Shown here piece by piece: positions 16,396-26,500 of a stretch of DNA of 64,000 nt (positions within the stretch are counted from its first letter, which is position 1; each line of letters starts with the position of its first letter). The notes beneath the pieces were generated by a model, which was given only the letters and a program-made list of their open reading frames with translations, did no database searches and was not told the origin of the DNA. The translations under genes were made by a program, and so were the position numbers. Source of the stretch: Phocaeicola plebeius DSM 17135 (GTDB lineage: Bacteria > Bacteroidota > Bacteroidia > Bacteroidales > Bacteroidaceae); contig NZ_DS990130.1 in NCBI RefSeq assembly GCF_000187895.1, forward strand, positions 310,001 to 374,000, in the 5' to 3' direction.

Positions 16396-18561
16396 TTATT
16401 TCTGGCGCAGGATATCGGCCATCAGGTAAACCTGACTATCTGACAGACCCTGTGCCGTCAGCGCATCTTTGTCGGCCAGGAACTGTGAGATGAACTCCTC
16501 GTCCGATTTGCAGGCCGTTTCCGCTTTCCGGTAGTGAATTAGTGCCTGAGGTATATTCCCCATAGCCAGATACACGTGGCCTGAGTTTAGCCAGTCATTG
16601 GCTTGTGGGTTTTCCAAAGCGAGCAACTTTTCATACATCCGGACAGCTTCTTCGTATTTCCCGGACATGAAGTAGCACCATCCGATGGCACGCCGTGCCT
16701 TTTCCGGATGTGTTTCCAGGAATTCTACCTTATAGAAAACCTTAATGGCCTCCGGATAATTCTTCAGTGCCGCAAGGCATTGTCCGGTTTGCATCAGGAT
16801 GTGCAGGTTGTCTGGATCGAACTCAAGCACTTTCTGAAAGCAGAAAGCTGCTTGAGAGTAATTACCCGACAATTTGTGACACTGTGCCAGATGCTTGAGT
16901 GTCCATAAATGGTTGGCCTTTAGTGCGTCTGCCTGCACGTATGCTTTTACCGCTTTATCATAAAGCTTGTTTTTCTGGTAGGCGAATCCTAGTTTTTGCC
17001 AGGTTTCTGCATTTGCCGGATCTTGTTGAGCCAGGCTTTCATAAAGTTCGGCAGCTTCTTGCATGTATCCCTTTGAAAAAAGATATCCGGCAATCTGGTT
17101 GTGATACGTTCCTTTCAGTATCAAGGGGCGGAGCAAGGTGTTGTTCCAGAAGTCCAGTTTTTCACGGAAAATGTCTTGCATTTCCTGTTTGAATCTCCAT
17201 AATTTATAAAACCGGTATAAATTGTGGATATATTGCCGTTGTATGGCATTGATTTTCTGTTCTTCCGGATTTTCACTTGTTTCCAGTTCCTTGGGAATCA
17301 ATTCTTCTCCTTTCATGTGCGAACGCATGAATGTCTGCTGGTCATGAGGCAACGACTGCATGGCCAGACAGAAAGAGAATTTATCGGAATCGCAGAACAT
17401 CTGTGAGTTAATCATGAGTCCGAACAACGATTTTTCATTGAATTCCTTGTCTTTGAAAATCTGGTATAAATCGGGCACTTTCATGCTGAACAGGTAAAAC
17501 CAGTGGGCTGCTTCCTGAAAGAACGGGAAGGTCTTGAGTTGTGAAAAGGCAGTCATGTAGGTATCAGCTCCTTCCATTTGCAGCTCTCCTAATTCACGAA
17601 TGTGGCTGTTTATTTGTTCCATGTCCTTCTGCCATTCCGGATTGAGGTCTTCGATGTCTTCTATCTCAATGACTTTTGACTCTGAATTTCTGAGATTGGG
17701 ATTGCGCATCATCTGGGGAATAATCTCCTCCCTCATTTTTTTATCTATTTTCTCCGTTTCGCGTGAAAGAAGGAAAATAATCTGTATATCGTGCAATTGT
17801 TTCAATGCTGTAGGGTCATCTTCCATCAGCTTCAAGGCAGAAACCAGTTCCGGATAGAGTTTAATCCGGTCAGTCTGGAAATAGGTGGCAAGAGCAATTC
17901 CTGTCAATGCCCGCTGGGTAACAGCCGGTTCTTGGGTTTGCTGATAGGCTGTGAGTAACAGCAGGAATTTTCGGCTGTCAAAGAGCTGAAGCAGATTGAG
18001 CGTGACGGCACTCATCATTACTGCTTTGTCGTTGGTGGCCATAGACGGAGAAAGTAGAAGTTCACGGGCTTCCTGATAGTCTTCTTCACTCCATTGTGTA
18101 GATACCCATATCTTATTGAATAATTCATCGACTGTATTTTTGTGAAGCGTGTAGCATTGTAATTTTTGAGCCTCTTCTTCCTCTGTGTTTTGGGGAGTGG
18201 CAGACGTGTGCTTAGCTGCTTCCAGCATGAAGCCGATTTCCTTGAATGAGTGTGGAGGAGTTTGAGAAAATTTACGGAATTTATCGGCAAAATAGCCATA
18301 CGCTTTTTCCCAGTCTTTCAGGAAATAAGTCTTGTCAGCCAGTTCATATCCCTTGCAAAGTAACTGGTTATAAATTGTTTCACGTTGTGGGTCCTGTGTG
18401 CCCATTGCCATGTATTGAAGCATATATTCATAAGTCGTCTGTTGGGTTTCAATCTGCGACTTTAGTTCCCAGTTATTAAGCGTGTTTGCCGATTCCTTAA
18501 TTTGGGTAAACGCTTCTTTTAATCTTTTCTCGTTTAACAGTTGAATGATTTCCTTATGCAT
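16396..18561 (-). CDS. Tetratricopeptide-repeat protein of unknown function
   Basis: A 721-residue protein without a signal peptide or membrane segment. The last about 210 residues form some six TPR units, for example AAELYESLAQQDPANAETWQ, AVKAYVQADALKANHLWTLK and EAVRMYEKLLALENPQANDW. The N-terminal 480 residues are helical and charged, with no motif I recognise. TPR regions act as protein-binding scaffolds, so a cytosolic adaptor role is a guess only. It is transcribed alone, convergent to pantothenate kinase and divergent from the sigma/anti-sigma operon. Confidence 0.8.
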   Translation of the reverse strand: MHKEIIQLLNEKRLKEAFTQIKESANTLNNWELKSQIETQQTTYEYMLQYMAMGTQDPQRETIYNQLLCKGYELADKTYFLKDWEKAYGYFADKFRKFSQTPPHSFKEIGFMLEAAKHTSATPQNTEEEEAQKLQCYTLHKNTVDELFNKIWVSTQWSEEDYQEARELLLSPSMATNDKAVMMSAVTLNLLQLFDSRKFLLLLTAYQQTQEPAVTQRALTGIALATYFQTDRIKLYPELVSALKLMEDDPTALKQLHDIQIIFLLSRETEKIDKKMREEIIPQMMRNPNLRNSESKVIEIEDIEDLNPEWQKDMEQINSHIRELGELQMEGADTYMTAFSQLKTFPFFQEAAHWFYLFSMKVPDLYQIFKDKEFNEKSLFGLMINSQMFCDSDKFSFCLAMQSLPHDQQTFMRSHMKGEELIPKELETSENPEEQKINAIQRQYIHNLYRFYKLWRFKQEMQDIFREKLDFWNNTLLRPLILKGTYHNQIAGYLFSKGYMQEAAELYESLAQQDPANAETWQKLGFAYQKNKLYDKAVKAYVQADALKANHLWTLKHLAQCHKLSGNYSQAAFCFQKVLEFDPDNLHILMQTGQCLAALKNYPEAIKVFYKVEFLETHPEKARRAIGWCYFMSGKYEEAVRMYEKLLALENPQANDWLNSGHVYLAMGNIPQALIHYRKAETACKSDEEFISQFLADKDALTAQGLSDSQVYLMADILRQK

Positions 18562-18777
18562 GATGTCGTTTCAGAAGTCTTATAAAATACAATCAGAAAA
18601 ATACCTTAGTAAAAAACTTTTTCCTGTAGACAAAAGTAATAATTATTTCTCACTTTTTGCCGGTAGAATATTGATAAATGAAAAAAAATCAGTTACAGAT
18701 GTTTTTATTTAAGCTTCATTATCAGGTATTTAATGGGATGTGGAGATTTTTTTTCAAAAAAAATGATTTTTCGGATA

Positions 18778-18805
18778 GGGGTTTTACCTAATAACTGCGT
18801 TATGA
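18778..18805 (+). promoter_or_regulatory. Candidate ECF-sigma promoter of the OMP-sigma-FecR-receptor operon
   Basis: GGGGT (18778-18782) and CGTTATGA (18798-18805) are 15 bp apart and resemble -35/-10 spacing of ECF sigma promoters; no TAnnTTTG element is apparent in this gap. Since the operon encodes an ECF sigma factor, autoregulation is likely. The rest of the 320-bp gap (18562-18881) is AT-rich with no gene. The transcript would start about 70 bp before the first start codon. Confidence 0.4.
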
Positions 18806-18881
18806 AGACAAAACCACCAGGCCGGGTGAAACAACAGAGAATTAGACGTAAGACTTTTTAAAACTAAAAAAACTAGACATT

Positions 18882-19499
18882 ATGAAAATTCAATTGATTG
18901 CTTTATCTTTGTGTATGTTGGCAAGTACAAATCTGGTAAAAGGACAGGGTTTTACTCCTTCTGAAAATAAACACGAAATACGTTTGTCTGTCAGTGACGG
19001 GTTGACTCAGGGTACGGTAGATATACTGGGAATGGGATTAGTTGATGCAGTGACAGGAAGCAAGCGGACCGATGAAAATTACAGTCTGGTATATGGCTTT
19101 GGCTATCGCTATTCTTTAGGGCGTTTCAAGGTAGGAACTGATTTGGGCTTTTCTACTTCCAGCAGTAAGTTGGCATTGGCGGGTGAGCAGACTCCTTCAT
19201 TGAAAGAAAGCAATGTAAACTTCCTGGTTCTTCCTGCTGCTGAATTTGTATATTATAAAAGAGGCTTGTTTGAATTATATGGAACAGCGGCAGCCGGTGT
19301 AAACCTGAGTCGTCACAAAGAAACAGCTTTGACGGAAACAGGAAAAAAGGCCGCAAAGAAAGCCGATTTGAGCACTTCTTTTGCTTACCAGGTAAATCCG
19401 ATAGCCTTGCGAGTAGGAAATGACCGGATTGGTGGTTTTGTAGAAGCAGGATTAGGAAATAAAGGCTTCTTGACAGCAGGTGTAAGTTTGAAATTCTGA
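18882..19499 (+). CDS. Small outer-membrane beta-barrel protein, first gene of an ECF-sigma operon
   Basis: A 205-residue protein with a signal peptide (KIQLIALSLCMLASTNLVKG) and alternating hydrophobic strands ending in the aromatic C-terminus VSLKF, which is the signature of an outer-membrane barrel of about eight strands. No catalytic motifs were seen. It is followed 20 bp later by the ECF sigma gene and then FecR and a TonB receptor, so it is likely a target or accessory sensor of that pathway. The ligand is unknown. Bacteroidales commonly have such small OMPs at these loci, but this exact family was not identified. Confidence 0.8.
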   Translation: MKIQLIALSLCMLASTNLVKGQGFTPSENKHEIRLSVSDGLTQGTVDILGMGLVDAVTGSKRTDENYSLVYGFGYRYSLGRFKVGTDLGFSTSSSKLALAGEQTPSLKESNVNFLVLPAAEFVYYKRGLFELYGTAAAGVNLSRHKETALTETGKKAAKKADLSTSFAYQVNPIALRVGNDRIGGFVEAGLGNKGFLTAGVSLKF

Positions 19500-19519
19500 T
19501 TATTTGTATTGACAGAATC

Positions 19520-20083
19520 ATGATAATGAGTGCCGATAGAAAGGACATATTCAAATCTCGGTTTCAGGAACATTATTCAAGGCTGTGCCGTATAGCCTAT
19601 GGATATGTTTCTGACCAGGATGATGCGGAAGATATTGTGCAGGAACTGTTTATCAGCGTATGGAACAAGCGTTTGGATGATATGCCTGAAAAGGAGTTTG
19701 CTGCCTATATGACGACTTCCGTGAGAAACAGTTGTGTATCCTTTCTGCGGAAGCGTAGGGATGATACGGTGTCGATAGACGCATATCCGGCTTCTGCCAG
19801 TTGCATGCCGGACGAAGGTCCAGAAGAAGGTAAAACCCTTCAGGACATAATGGAATCGGCGCTAGATACTCTACCTGCCAGATGCCGGGAAGTTTTTTTG
19901 CTGGCTAAACTCCATGGACTGAAATATCGTGAAATTGCTGAAAAACTGGAAGTGTCAGAGAAAACAGTGGAAAATCAGATGACAAAGGCTGTCAAGTTGC
20001 TTCGTATGTATGTGGCAGAGCATGGAGCACTGCTGGTGACAGTGGCTGTCATTATATTGTCCATTATTATAAATTGTGAATAA
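19520..20083 (+). CDS. ECF RNA polymerase sigma factor (FecI-like)
   Basis: A 187-residue sigma-70 family protein. Region 2 is visible in YSRLCRIAYGYVSDQDDAED then IVQELFISVWNKR; region 4 in ALDTLPARCREVFLLAKLHG then YREIAEKLEVSEKTVENQMT. It would direct RNA polymerase to its own operon and related targets when released by the FecR protein encoded immediately downstream. An ATG two codons later (19526) is an equally good start. Oddly, the last about 18 residues, LLVTVAVIILSIIINC, are strongly hydrophobic and could tether the protein to the inner membrane; similar tails occur in other Bacteroidetes ECF factors. The gap to fecR is 4 bp. Confidence 0.93.
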   Translation: MIMSADRKDIFKSRFQEHYSRLCRIAYGYVSDQDDAEDIVQELFISVWNKRLDDMPEKEFAAYMTTSVRNSCVSFLRKRRDDTVSIDAYPASASCMPDEGPEEGKTLQDIMESALDTLPARCREVFLLAKLHGLKYREIAEKLEVSEKTVENQMTKAVKLLRMYVAEHGALLVTVAVIILSIIINCE

Positions 20084-20087
20084 GACT

Positions 20088-21056
20088 ATGAGTAACAAGG
20101 AAGATATCAACCAACTACTGGCCCGCTATTTTACGGGTGAAACGCTGAGTCTTGTTCAGCAACAGGAACTGGATGCATGGATTGCGTCGCATCAACAGGA
20201 ATTTGAGCAGATGCGCAGATTGATGAATGCTCCGATGGAGGCTTCTGCAGAAATTCATTTTGATGCGGGTAAGGCCTGGCAAAAAATCGAGCCGCGCCTG
20301 GAAAACCGGAAACGGATAATGGCATTTGAACGTAAAATTACCTTTTTCCTTTCTGTGGCGGCTTCGTTGCTGGTGCTGCTAGGTATCGGTGCTTTTTATC
20401 TTTTCCGTACACCGACGGAGGATGCAACAATGTATTACGCCAATGCGGAAAATTCGGTAAAACAGGTACTTCTTCCCGATAGTTCAGAGGTTATGTTATA
20501 TCCTGAAGCTACATTGTCTTATTACTATTCGGATAAAGGTGAAGGAAGAATGGCAGCGTTGAAAGGAAAGGCTTTCTTTCAGGTGAAAAAAATGCATGGG
20601 ATTCCTTTTAAGGTAAAAACCGATTTCCTGGATGTGGAAGTGTTAGGTACCTCGTTTTTGGTTGACGTAGCACGGAAAGAAAAAGCCGGGGTGTTTGTAA
20701 AAACCGGAAAGGTACGTGTAGAGGCAGCTGAACATGAAGTTGTGATTCAAGCCAATGAAAAGGCAGAACTGAAAGATGGCATGTTGAAAACGGATACGAT
20801 TCTTCGTCCACAAGAGGTGTTCAATATGGATGATTCGGTACTGGTTTTTGAACAGACGCCTGTCACCGAGGTCGTAAAGATTATTCAGGAAAAGACGGGT
20901 ATACAGATTGATTTAGCCAAAGGTCTGGAGAAAAATCAGATTACGACCCGGATAAATATCGATGAACCGGACATAGCCGGAGAACTGGCTTTTCTTTGTG
21001 GATGTAAATGCGAGACATTGGTGAAAGGAAAACATTACAGATTATATGAAAAGTAA
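20088..21056 (+). CDS. FecR-type anti-sigma factor
   Basis: A 322-residue protein starting at the ATG at 20088, 4 bp after the sigma gene; a GTG 12 bp upstream would overlap that gene. The cytosolic N-terminus (about 1-80, INQLLARYFTGETLSLVQQQ) would bind sigma, one membrane span follows (ITFFLSVAASLLVLLGIGAF), and the periplasmic part has the FecR domain (QVLLPDSSEVMLYPEATLSY, then GKAFFQVKK) and a C-terminal DUF4974-like domain (VFEQTPVTEVVKIIQEKTGI). It should relay receptor occupancy from the periplasm to the sigma factor. Its reading frame overlaps the receptor gene by 11 bp. Confidence 0.93.
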   Translation: MSNKEDINQLLARYFTGETLSLVQQQELDAWIASHQQEFEQMRRLMNAPMEASAEIHFDAGKAWQKIEPRLENRKRIMAFERKITFFLSVAASLLVLLGIGAFYLFRTPTEDATMYYANAENSVKQVLLPDSSEVMLYPEATLSYYYSDKGEGRMAALKGKAFFQVKKMHGIPFKVKTDFLDVEVLGTSFLVDVARKEKAGVFVKTGKVRVEAAEHEVVIQANEKAELKDGMLKTDTILRPQEVFNMDDSVLVFEQTPVTEVVKIIQEKTGIQIDLAKGLEKNQITTRINIDEPDIAGELAFLCGCKCETLVKGKHYRLYEK

Positions 21057-23478
21057 ATGGCTGTTCCTCTTGCTGTGGATGTGCGTGATAGTACGGCCGG
21101 AAGCATGGGGACAGGAAGTCAAATCAGCGAATACGGTAGCGGAAGAGTGGATACAGGTGAGCTCCTCTTCCGCTACCGTATTGCAGTGGTTTGAATGGAT
21201 TGAAAAAAGTACGGGAATCGTATTGTCATATAATCCGGCACAGATGGAACTGGGGGATGTATGCCGGATAGAGCATGGAGGAAAAATGACTGTGGAGACA
21301 CTTGTGCGTCGCATTCTCTCCGGTTATCAGGTGAAAATTGCTGTAGTACCTCCTCGGAAGCTGGTGATTCATGCACGGAAGATTGAAAGTTATGATGTCA
21401 GCGGTACGGTGTCCGAAGAGGACAGCGAAGAACGTTTGTATGGGGCGGTCGTTACATTGGAGGATAAAGATGGAAAACAATGGAATACTATTTCGAACGG
21501 GAAAGGTATTTTCCGTTTGCATGTACCCGAAGGAACATACACGTTGAAAACTTCTTATATGGGCTATGCTCCGCAGTCACAGTCGGTTAAGGTAACGAGA
21601 GATTGCTTTGTGCGTACTTGTCTGAAACCGTTGTTGTTTGAGATAGAAGAGGTTACCGTGGAGTCGGGTAAACGGGAAAATGAATTGGGAGAACTGACTC
21701 CATCCAACTTGCTGGCTTTTAGTGGAGGTGACTTGTTTTCACAGATATGGATTCTGCCGGGGGTGACTTCTTCCTTGGCTGGCCAGAATTTTATGGTTGA
21801 TGGAGGAGGATATGGTGAAAATCAGCTACTGCTGGATGGCGTGCCGGTTTTTCATCCCGGACATTTCAGTTCGCTTTTACCTGTGTTCAATGGAGATGCT
21901 GTGAAGAATATGGTCTTTCATAAAGGTTTTTTCCCGACTCCTCTGGAGGGGCGTATTTCGTCGGTCACGGAAGTTAATTTGAAAGAAGGAAATAAAAAGG
22001 AGCATGTACGTACATTGACGTTGGACATGCCGGCTGCCTCCGTCATGCTCGAGGGACCGATTATCAAGAATAAACTATCGTACATGGTTGGTGCACGTAG
22101 AAGCTGGCTGGATTTCTTTGACAGTCTTTTGTCGGAGGAAAATCGTTTGAATCACTCTACTTATGATTATAATGCCAAGTTATCGTATAACTTGTCTCCT
22201 GTTACCACGATGAATTTTCTGGCCTACGGTGCCCGGGATGATTTTCATTTACCCATCGAGGAAAACGGAGAAAATGTGTCAGTGTTGCGTTGGGACAATC
22301 AGGCCTATCAGCTCTCGTTTGCCACGCAGAAGGGAAGATTGGGAAATTCGACAGCAGTGTTTTATTCAGCTCATACCAATCGGGCTTATATGGGAGAGAT
22401 AAAAGAGGATACGGACGGATATATACATAGCGGTATCAAGTCGCTCAACGTGACGACGGATTTTAGCTATTCGCTGGAGAATCTTTATCATGCGCGCTGG
22501 GGAGTGAAATATGCGTATGAAGTCTACGATTTGGTGTCGCAAGGTGAGGAGATGCGGGTACGGCATGAACCGGTGAATCAAGTGTCGGTTTATTATGACA
22601 ACCTGTTGCGTATTTCTCCAGAATTCTCAGTACAGGTGGGTGTGCATGGAGTAGCCTATTGCCCACAGCACCACCGGTCGTACTATAGTATTCAGCCACG
22701 TCTGTCGGTAAAATACTTCCCGTCGGAAAGAAATCTGCTTTATCTGAACTTTTCGAAGATGGAGCAATTTTATCATTTCCTTCGTTTCGACAGCTTCTCT
22801 TTGCCCACAGATTTCAGAATGCCCAGCATTGACGGTTTCAAGCCTCGCTCTTCCGAGCATTATGAGATGGGTTGGAAACATTTTATGGATTCGGGACAGT
22901 GTGAAGTCTCTGTGTACTATAAAACAAGACGGAATGTGCTGGCTTTGCGCCCGGACACGTGGGTTGAAGATGAGAGCTGGCAGAAATACTTGATGGTAGG
23001 AAATGGAGACAGTTATGGGGTAAAGGGATATTTGTATCAGCGTTGGAAGCGTTGGAGCCTGCAACTGTCGTATGCTTACTCCCGAAGCCGAGAGTGGTTT
23101 GGTGAATTGCCGGAAAAAGGGAAGGTGCCCTCTTTGTACGATGTACCTCATCAGTTGGGAGGAGCTTTGTCGTATCAGCTGACGACTCGTTCTTCTTTCT
23201 CTGTTGGAGGGATGTTGCGTTCCGGAAAAGTCCGGTTCTTGAATGAAGATTATGAGCCTTTGTCGGTGGAAGATTTTCGTGAAAAGCGTGAGCCGCTGAA
23301 CTACCGGGTAGATGTGGGCTATTCTTACCGGAAATCATTCGGTGAGAAATTGCTGTTGCTTCGTTTGGGCGTGTATAATGTCGTGGGAAACCCTTCCGAA
23401 GAGGATATTTTGAGTTTTTATTCCGTGCACTGGAGAGGAAATTGTTTGCCGTACGGAAGCATCAGCTTCAAATTTTAA
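21046..23478 (+). CDS. TonB-dependent transducer-type outer-membrane receptor
   Basis: An 810-residue receptor. A signal peptide (residues 1-22) is followed by an STN-like signalling domain (about 37-107, VLQWFEWIEKSTGIVLSYNP and MTVETLVRRILSGYQVKI), a carboxypeptidase-regulatory-like beta-sandwich (about 115-195), a plug (LLAFSGGDLFSQIWILPGVT, GENQLLLDGVPVFHPGHFSS) and a beta-barrel ending in PYGSISFKF. The STN domain lets it signal to the FecR protein encoded just upstream. No SusD partner is present, so it is not a SusCD glycan system. The ligand is unknown. An 18-bp perfect inverted repeat lies in its 5' coding region (21130-21182). Confidence 0.92.
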   Translation: MKSKWLFLLLWMCVIVRPEAWGQEVKSANTVAEEWIQVSSSSATVLQWFEWIEKSTGIVLSYNPAQMELGDVCRIEHGGKMTVETLVRRILSGYQVKIAVVPPRKLVIHARKIESYDVSGTVSEEDSEERLYGAVVTLEDKDGKQWNTISNGKGIFRLHVPEGTYTLKTSYMGYAPQSQSVKVTRDCFVRTCLKPLLFEIEEVTVESGKRENELGELTPSNLLAFSGGDLFSQIWILPGVTSSLAGQNFMVDGGGYGENQLLLDGVPVFHPGHFSSLLPVFNGDAVKNMVFHKGFFPTPLEGRISSVTEVNLKEGNKKEHVRTLTLDMPAASVMLEGPIIKNKLSYMVGARRSWLDFFDSLLSEENRLNHSTYDYNAKLSYNLSPVTTMNFLAYGARDDFHLPIEENGENVSVLRWDNQAYQLSFATQKGRLGNSTAVFYSAHTNRAYMGEIKEDTDGYIHSGIKSLNVTTDFSYSLENLYHARWGVKYAYEVYDLVSQGEEMRVRHEPVNQVSVYYDNLLRISPEFSVQVGVHGVAYCPQHHRSYYSIQPRLSVKYFPSERNLLYLNFSKMEQFYHFLRFDSFSLPTDFRMPSIDGFKPRSSEHYEMGWKHFMDSGQCEVSVYYKTRRNVLALRPDTWVEDESWQKYLMVGNGDSYGVKGYLYQRWKRWSLQLSYAYSRSREWFGELPEKGKVPSLYDVPHQLGGALSYQLTTRSSFSVGGMLRSGKVRFLNEDYEPLSVEDFREKREPLNYRVDVGYSYRKSFGEKLLLLRLGVYNVVGNPSEEDILSFYSVHWRGNCLPYGSISFKF
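21130..21182. repeat. Perfect 18-bp inverted repeat inside the receptor coding sequence
   Basis: AATACGGTAGCGGAAGAG (21130-21147) is exactly complementary to the reverse of 21165-21182, with a 17-nt loop. It covers about codons 29-46 of the receptor, between the signal peptide and STN domain. The mRNA would fold into a very stable hairpin 85 nt after the start codon. Confidence 0.9.
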
Positions 23479-23534
23479 GGAAGAGTTGCTGCGGTATTCT
23501 TTGTTTTTTGTGCGCATATTCAAACGAGATTGCT

Positions 23535-23542
23535 TATTTTTG
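23535..23542 (+). promoter_or_regulatory. Putative -7 element for mfd
   Basis: TATTTTTG matches TAnnTTTG and lies 20 bp before the mfd start codon. A TTTG at 23507-23510 is 24 bp away, longer than the usual 19-21. Confidence 0.45.
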
Positions 23543-23562
23543 CAGCATCTATTGATGAGACA

Positions 23563-26500
23563 ATGAGTATAAAAGAGCTTCAAGAGGTATATGCCCAGCA
23601 TCCTAATGTGGCAGGCTTGGCTTCTTTACGTAAAAATAAGGATATAAAGACTGTTTATTTGGAAGGCATGCACGGTTCGTGTGCTTCCTTATTTGCTTCG
23701 GCATCGGTCAAGACGATGCCGGGAATTCATGTGTTTATACTGAATGATTTGGAGGAAGCCGGGTATTTTTATCATGACCTGGTACAGGTAGACGGAGAGG
23801 CTGATATTCTGTTTTTCCCGTCTTCTTACCGTCGTGCCATCAAATACGGACAGAAAGATGCAGCCAATGAAATTCTTCGCACGGAAGTGCTGAGCAGACT
23901 GGAGCAGAAGAAGCCGGTCACGGTAGTTACTTATCCGGAAGCTTTGGCAGAGAAAGTGGTTTCACGGAAACGGCTTTCGGATGCGATGCTGACCCTGAAA
24001 GTGGGACAGCAGGAAGATACGGTCAAACTGATGGAGACGCTTTCCAAGTATGGGTTTGAGCATGTGGACTATGTCTATGAGCCGGGACAGTTTGCCTTGC
24101 GCGGCAGCATTCTTGACGTGTATTCTTTTGCATCGGAATATCCGTACCGAATTGACTTTTTCGGAGATGAGATTGATAGTTTGCGTACGTTTGAAGTAGA
24201 GACTCAGTTGTCAAAAGAAAAGAAAGATTCTATCTGTATTGTACCTGAACTTTCGGGAACGGAAGGAGCAGATATCTGTTTTCTGGATTTCGTGGATAAA
24301 GACGCTACGTTGTGGGTAAAAGATTTGCTTTGGGTACGTGAACGCATTCAGGCCGTACACGATGAGGCAGTTTCTCCTCAGGCACTGAAAGCGTATGAAG
24401 GCGAGCAGACGGAACTGATGAATTTGTCCAAAAAACTGATTGACGGAGCCGAATTTACGGTGCGTGCCCTTGATTTCTTCCGGATAGATTTCGGACATAA
24501 GGCCTTAGGAACTCCGCAGGCACGCTTGTCGTTCGAGACCTCCGTACAACCAATTTTCCATAAGAATTTTGATTTGGTTGCAAGTTCTTTCACCGATTTT
24601 CTGCAACGGAAATACCGTCTGTATATCTGCTCGGACAGCATGAAGCAGACGGAACGTCTGAAAGATATATTCAAGGAAAGAGGCGATGACATTACCTTTG
24701 AACCGGTAGACCGTACGTTGCATGAAGGGTTTGTGGACCATGCGTTGCGGATTTGTGTGTTCACGGACCATCAGATATTCGACCGTTTCCATAAATACAA
24801 CCTTCGCAGTGATAAGGCACGTAGTGGAAAAGTGGCATTGTCGCTCAAGGAACTGAATATGTTTGAACCGGGCGATTATGTGGTACATATCGACCACGGT
24901 ATCGGACGCTTTGCAGGACTGGTGCGTATTCCGAACGGGAACACTACGCAAGAAGTCATCAAACTGGTATACCAGAATGAGGATGTGGTGTTTGTATCCA
25001 TTCATTCATTACATAAAATCTCCAAGTACAAAGGAAAAGAAGGAGAACAGCCCCGTATCAGTAAGCTGGGCACAGGAGCCTGGGAAAAAATCAAGGAACG
25101 GACGAAGACTAAAATCAAGGATATTGCCCGTGATTTGATTAAACTTTATTCTCAGCGTAAACAGGAGAAAGGGTTTAAATATAGTCCGGACAGCTTTTTG
25201 CAGCACGAACTGGAGGCCAGTTTCTTGTATGAAGATACTCCGGATCAGTTAAAGGCTACTCAGGAAGTAAAGGCGGACATGGAGAGTGATAAGCCGATGG
25301 ACCGTCTTGTCTGTGGCGACGTGGGTTTTGGTAAGACAGAGGTCGCTATCCGTGCCGCATTTAAGGCAGTGACTGACAACAAGCAGGTGGCGGTGCTGGT
25401 GCCGACTACGGTACTGGCTTATCAGCACTTCCAGACTTTCAAGAAACGTTTGGAGGATATGCCTTGTAAGGTGGAATACCTGAGCCGGGCACGTACGGCA
25501 AAGGATACAAGCCGTATTCTGAAAGAGCTGGCCGACGGTAAAATCAATATCCTTATCGGTACGCATAAGATTATTGGCAAAAGTGTCAAATTCAAGGATT
25601 TGGGTCTGCTTATCATTGACGAGGAGCAGAAGTTTGGCGTAAGCGTGAAGGAAAAGCTTCGCCAGTTGAAGGTCAATGTAGATACGCTGACACTGACGGC
25701 AACTCCTATTCCGCGTACCCTTCAGTTCTCTTTGATGGGGGCCAGAGACTTGTCTGTCATCCAGACGCCTCCTCCCAACCGTTACCCTATTCAGACAGAA
25801 GTGCATACATTCAATGAAGAAATTATATCCGAAGCCATCAATTTTGAAATGAGCCGCAACGGGCAGGTTTTCTTTGTGAACAACCGTATTCAGAATCTGG
25901 TGGAGCTGAAGGCGATGATTCTGCGGAATATACCGGATTGTCGGGTATGTATCGGGCATGGACAGATGCAGCCGGAAGAACTGGAGAAGATTATCTTCGA
26001 CTTTGTCAATTATGATTATGATGTATTGTTGGCCACAACGATTATTGAGAGTGGAATTGACATACCTAATGCCAACACCATCATTATCAATCAGGCGCAG
26101 AATTTTGGATTGAGCGACTTGCATCAGATGCGCGGACGAGTGGGACGAGGCAACAAGAAAGCATTCTGTTATTTGCTGGCACCACCTTTGTCGTCGCTTA
26201 CACCGGAAGCCAGACGTCGCTTGCAGGCCATTGAGAATTTCAGCGATTTGGGTAGTGGCATTCACATTGCCATGCAGGATTTGGACATCCGTGGAGCTGG
26301 AAATATGTTGGGTGCAGAACAGAGTGGTTTTATTGCTGACTTGGGATATGAAACTTATCAGAAGATTCTGAATGAAGCGGTTACAGAACTGAAGAATGAG
26401 GAATTTGCCGATTTGTATGCCGAGGAAATCAAAGCGGGCGAAGAAAAAATCAGCGGAGAGGAGTTTGTGGATGAATGTACGGTGGAAAGTGACCTGGAGC

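Noticed and set aside
21130..21182. Invertible element in the receptor gene
   Set aside because: The 17-nt loop is too short for a normal recombinase-driven inversion, and the reading frame is intact.
25249..26265. 338-residue minus-strand ORF opposite mfd
   Set aside because: It is the antisense shadow of the well-supported mfd frame and shows no domain or promoter.
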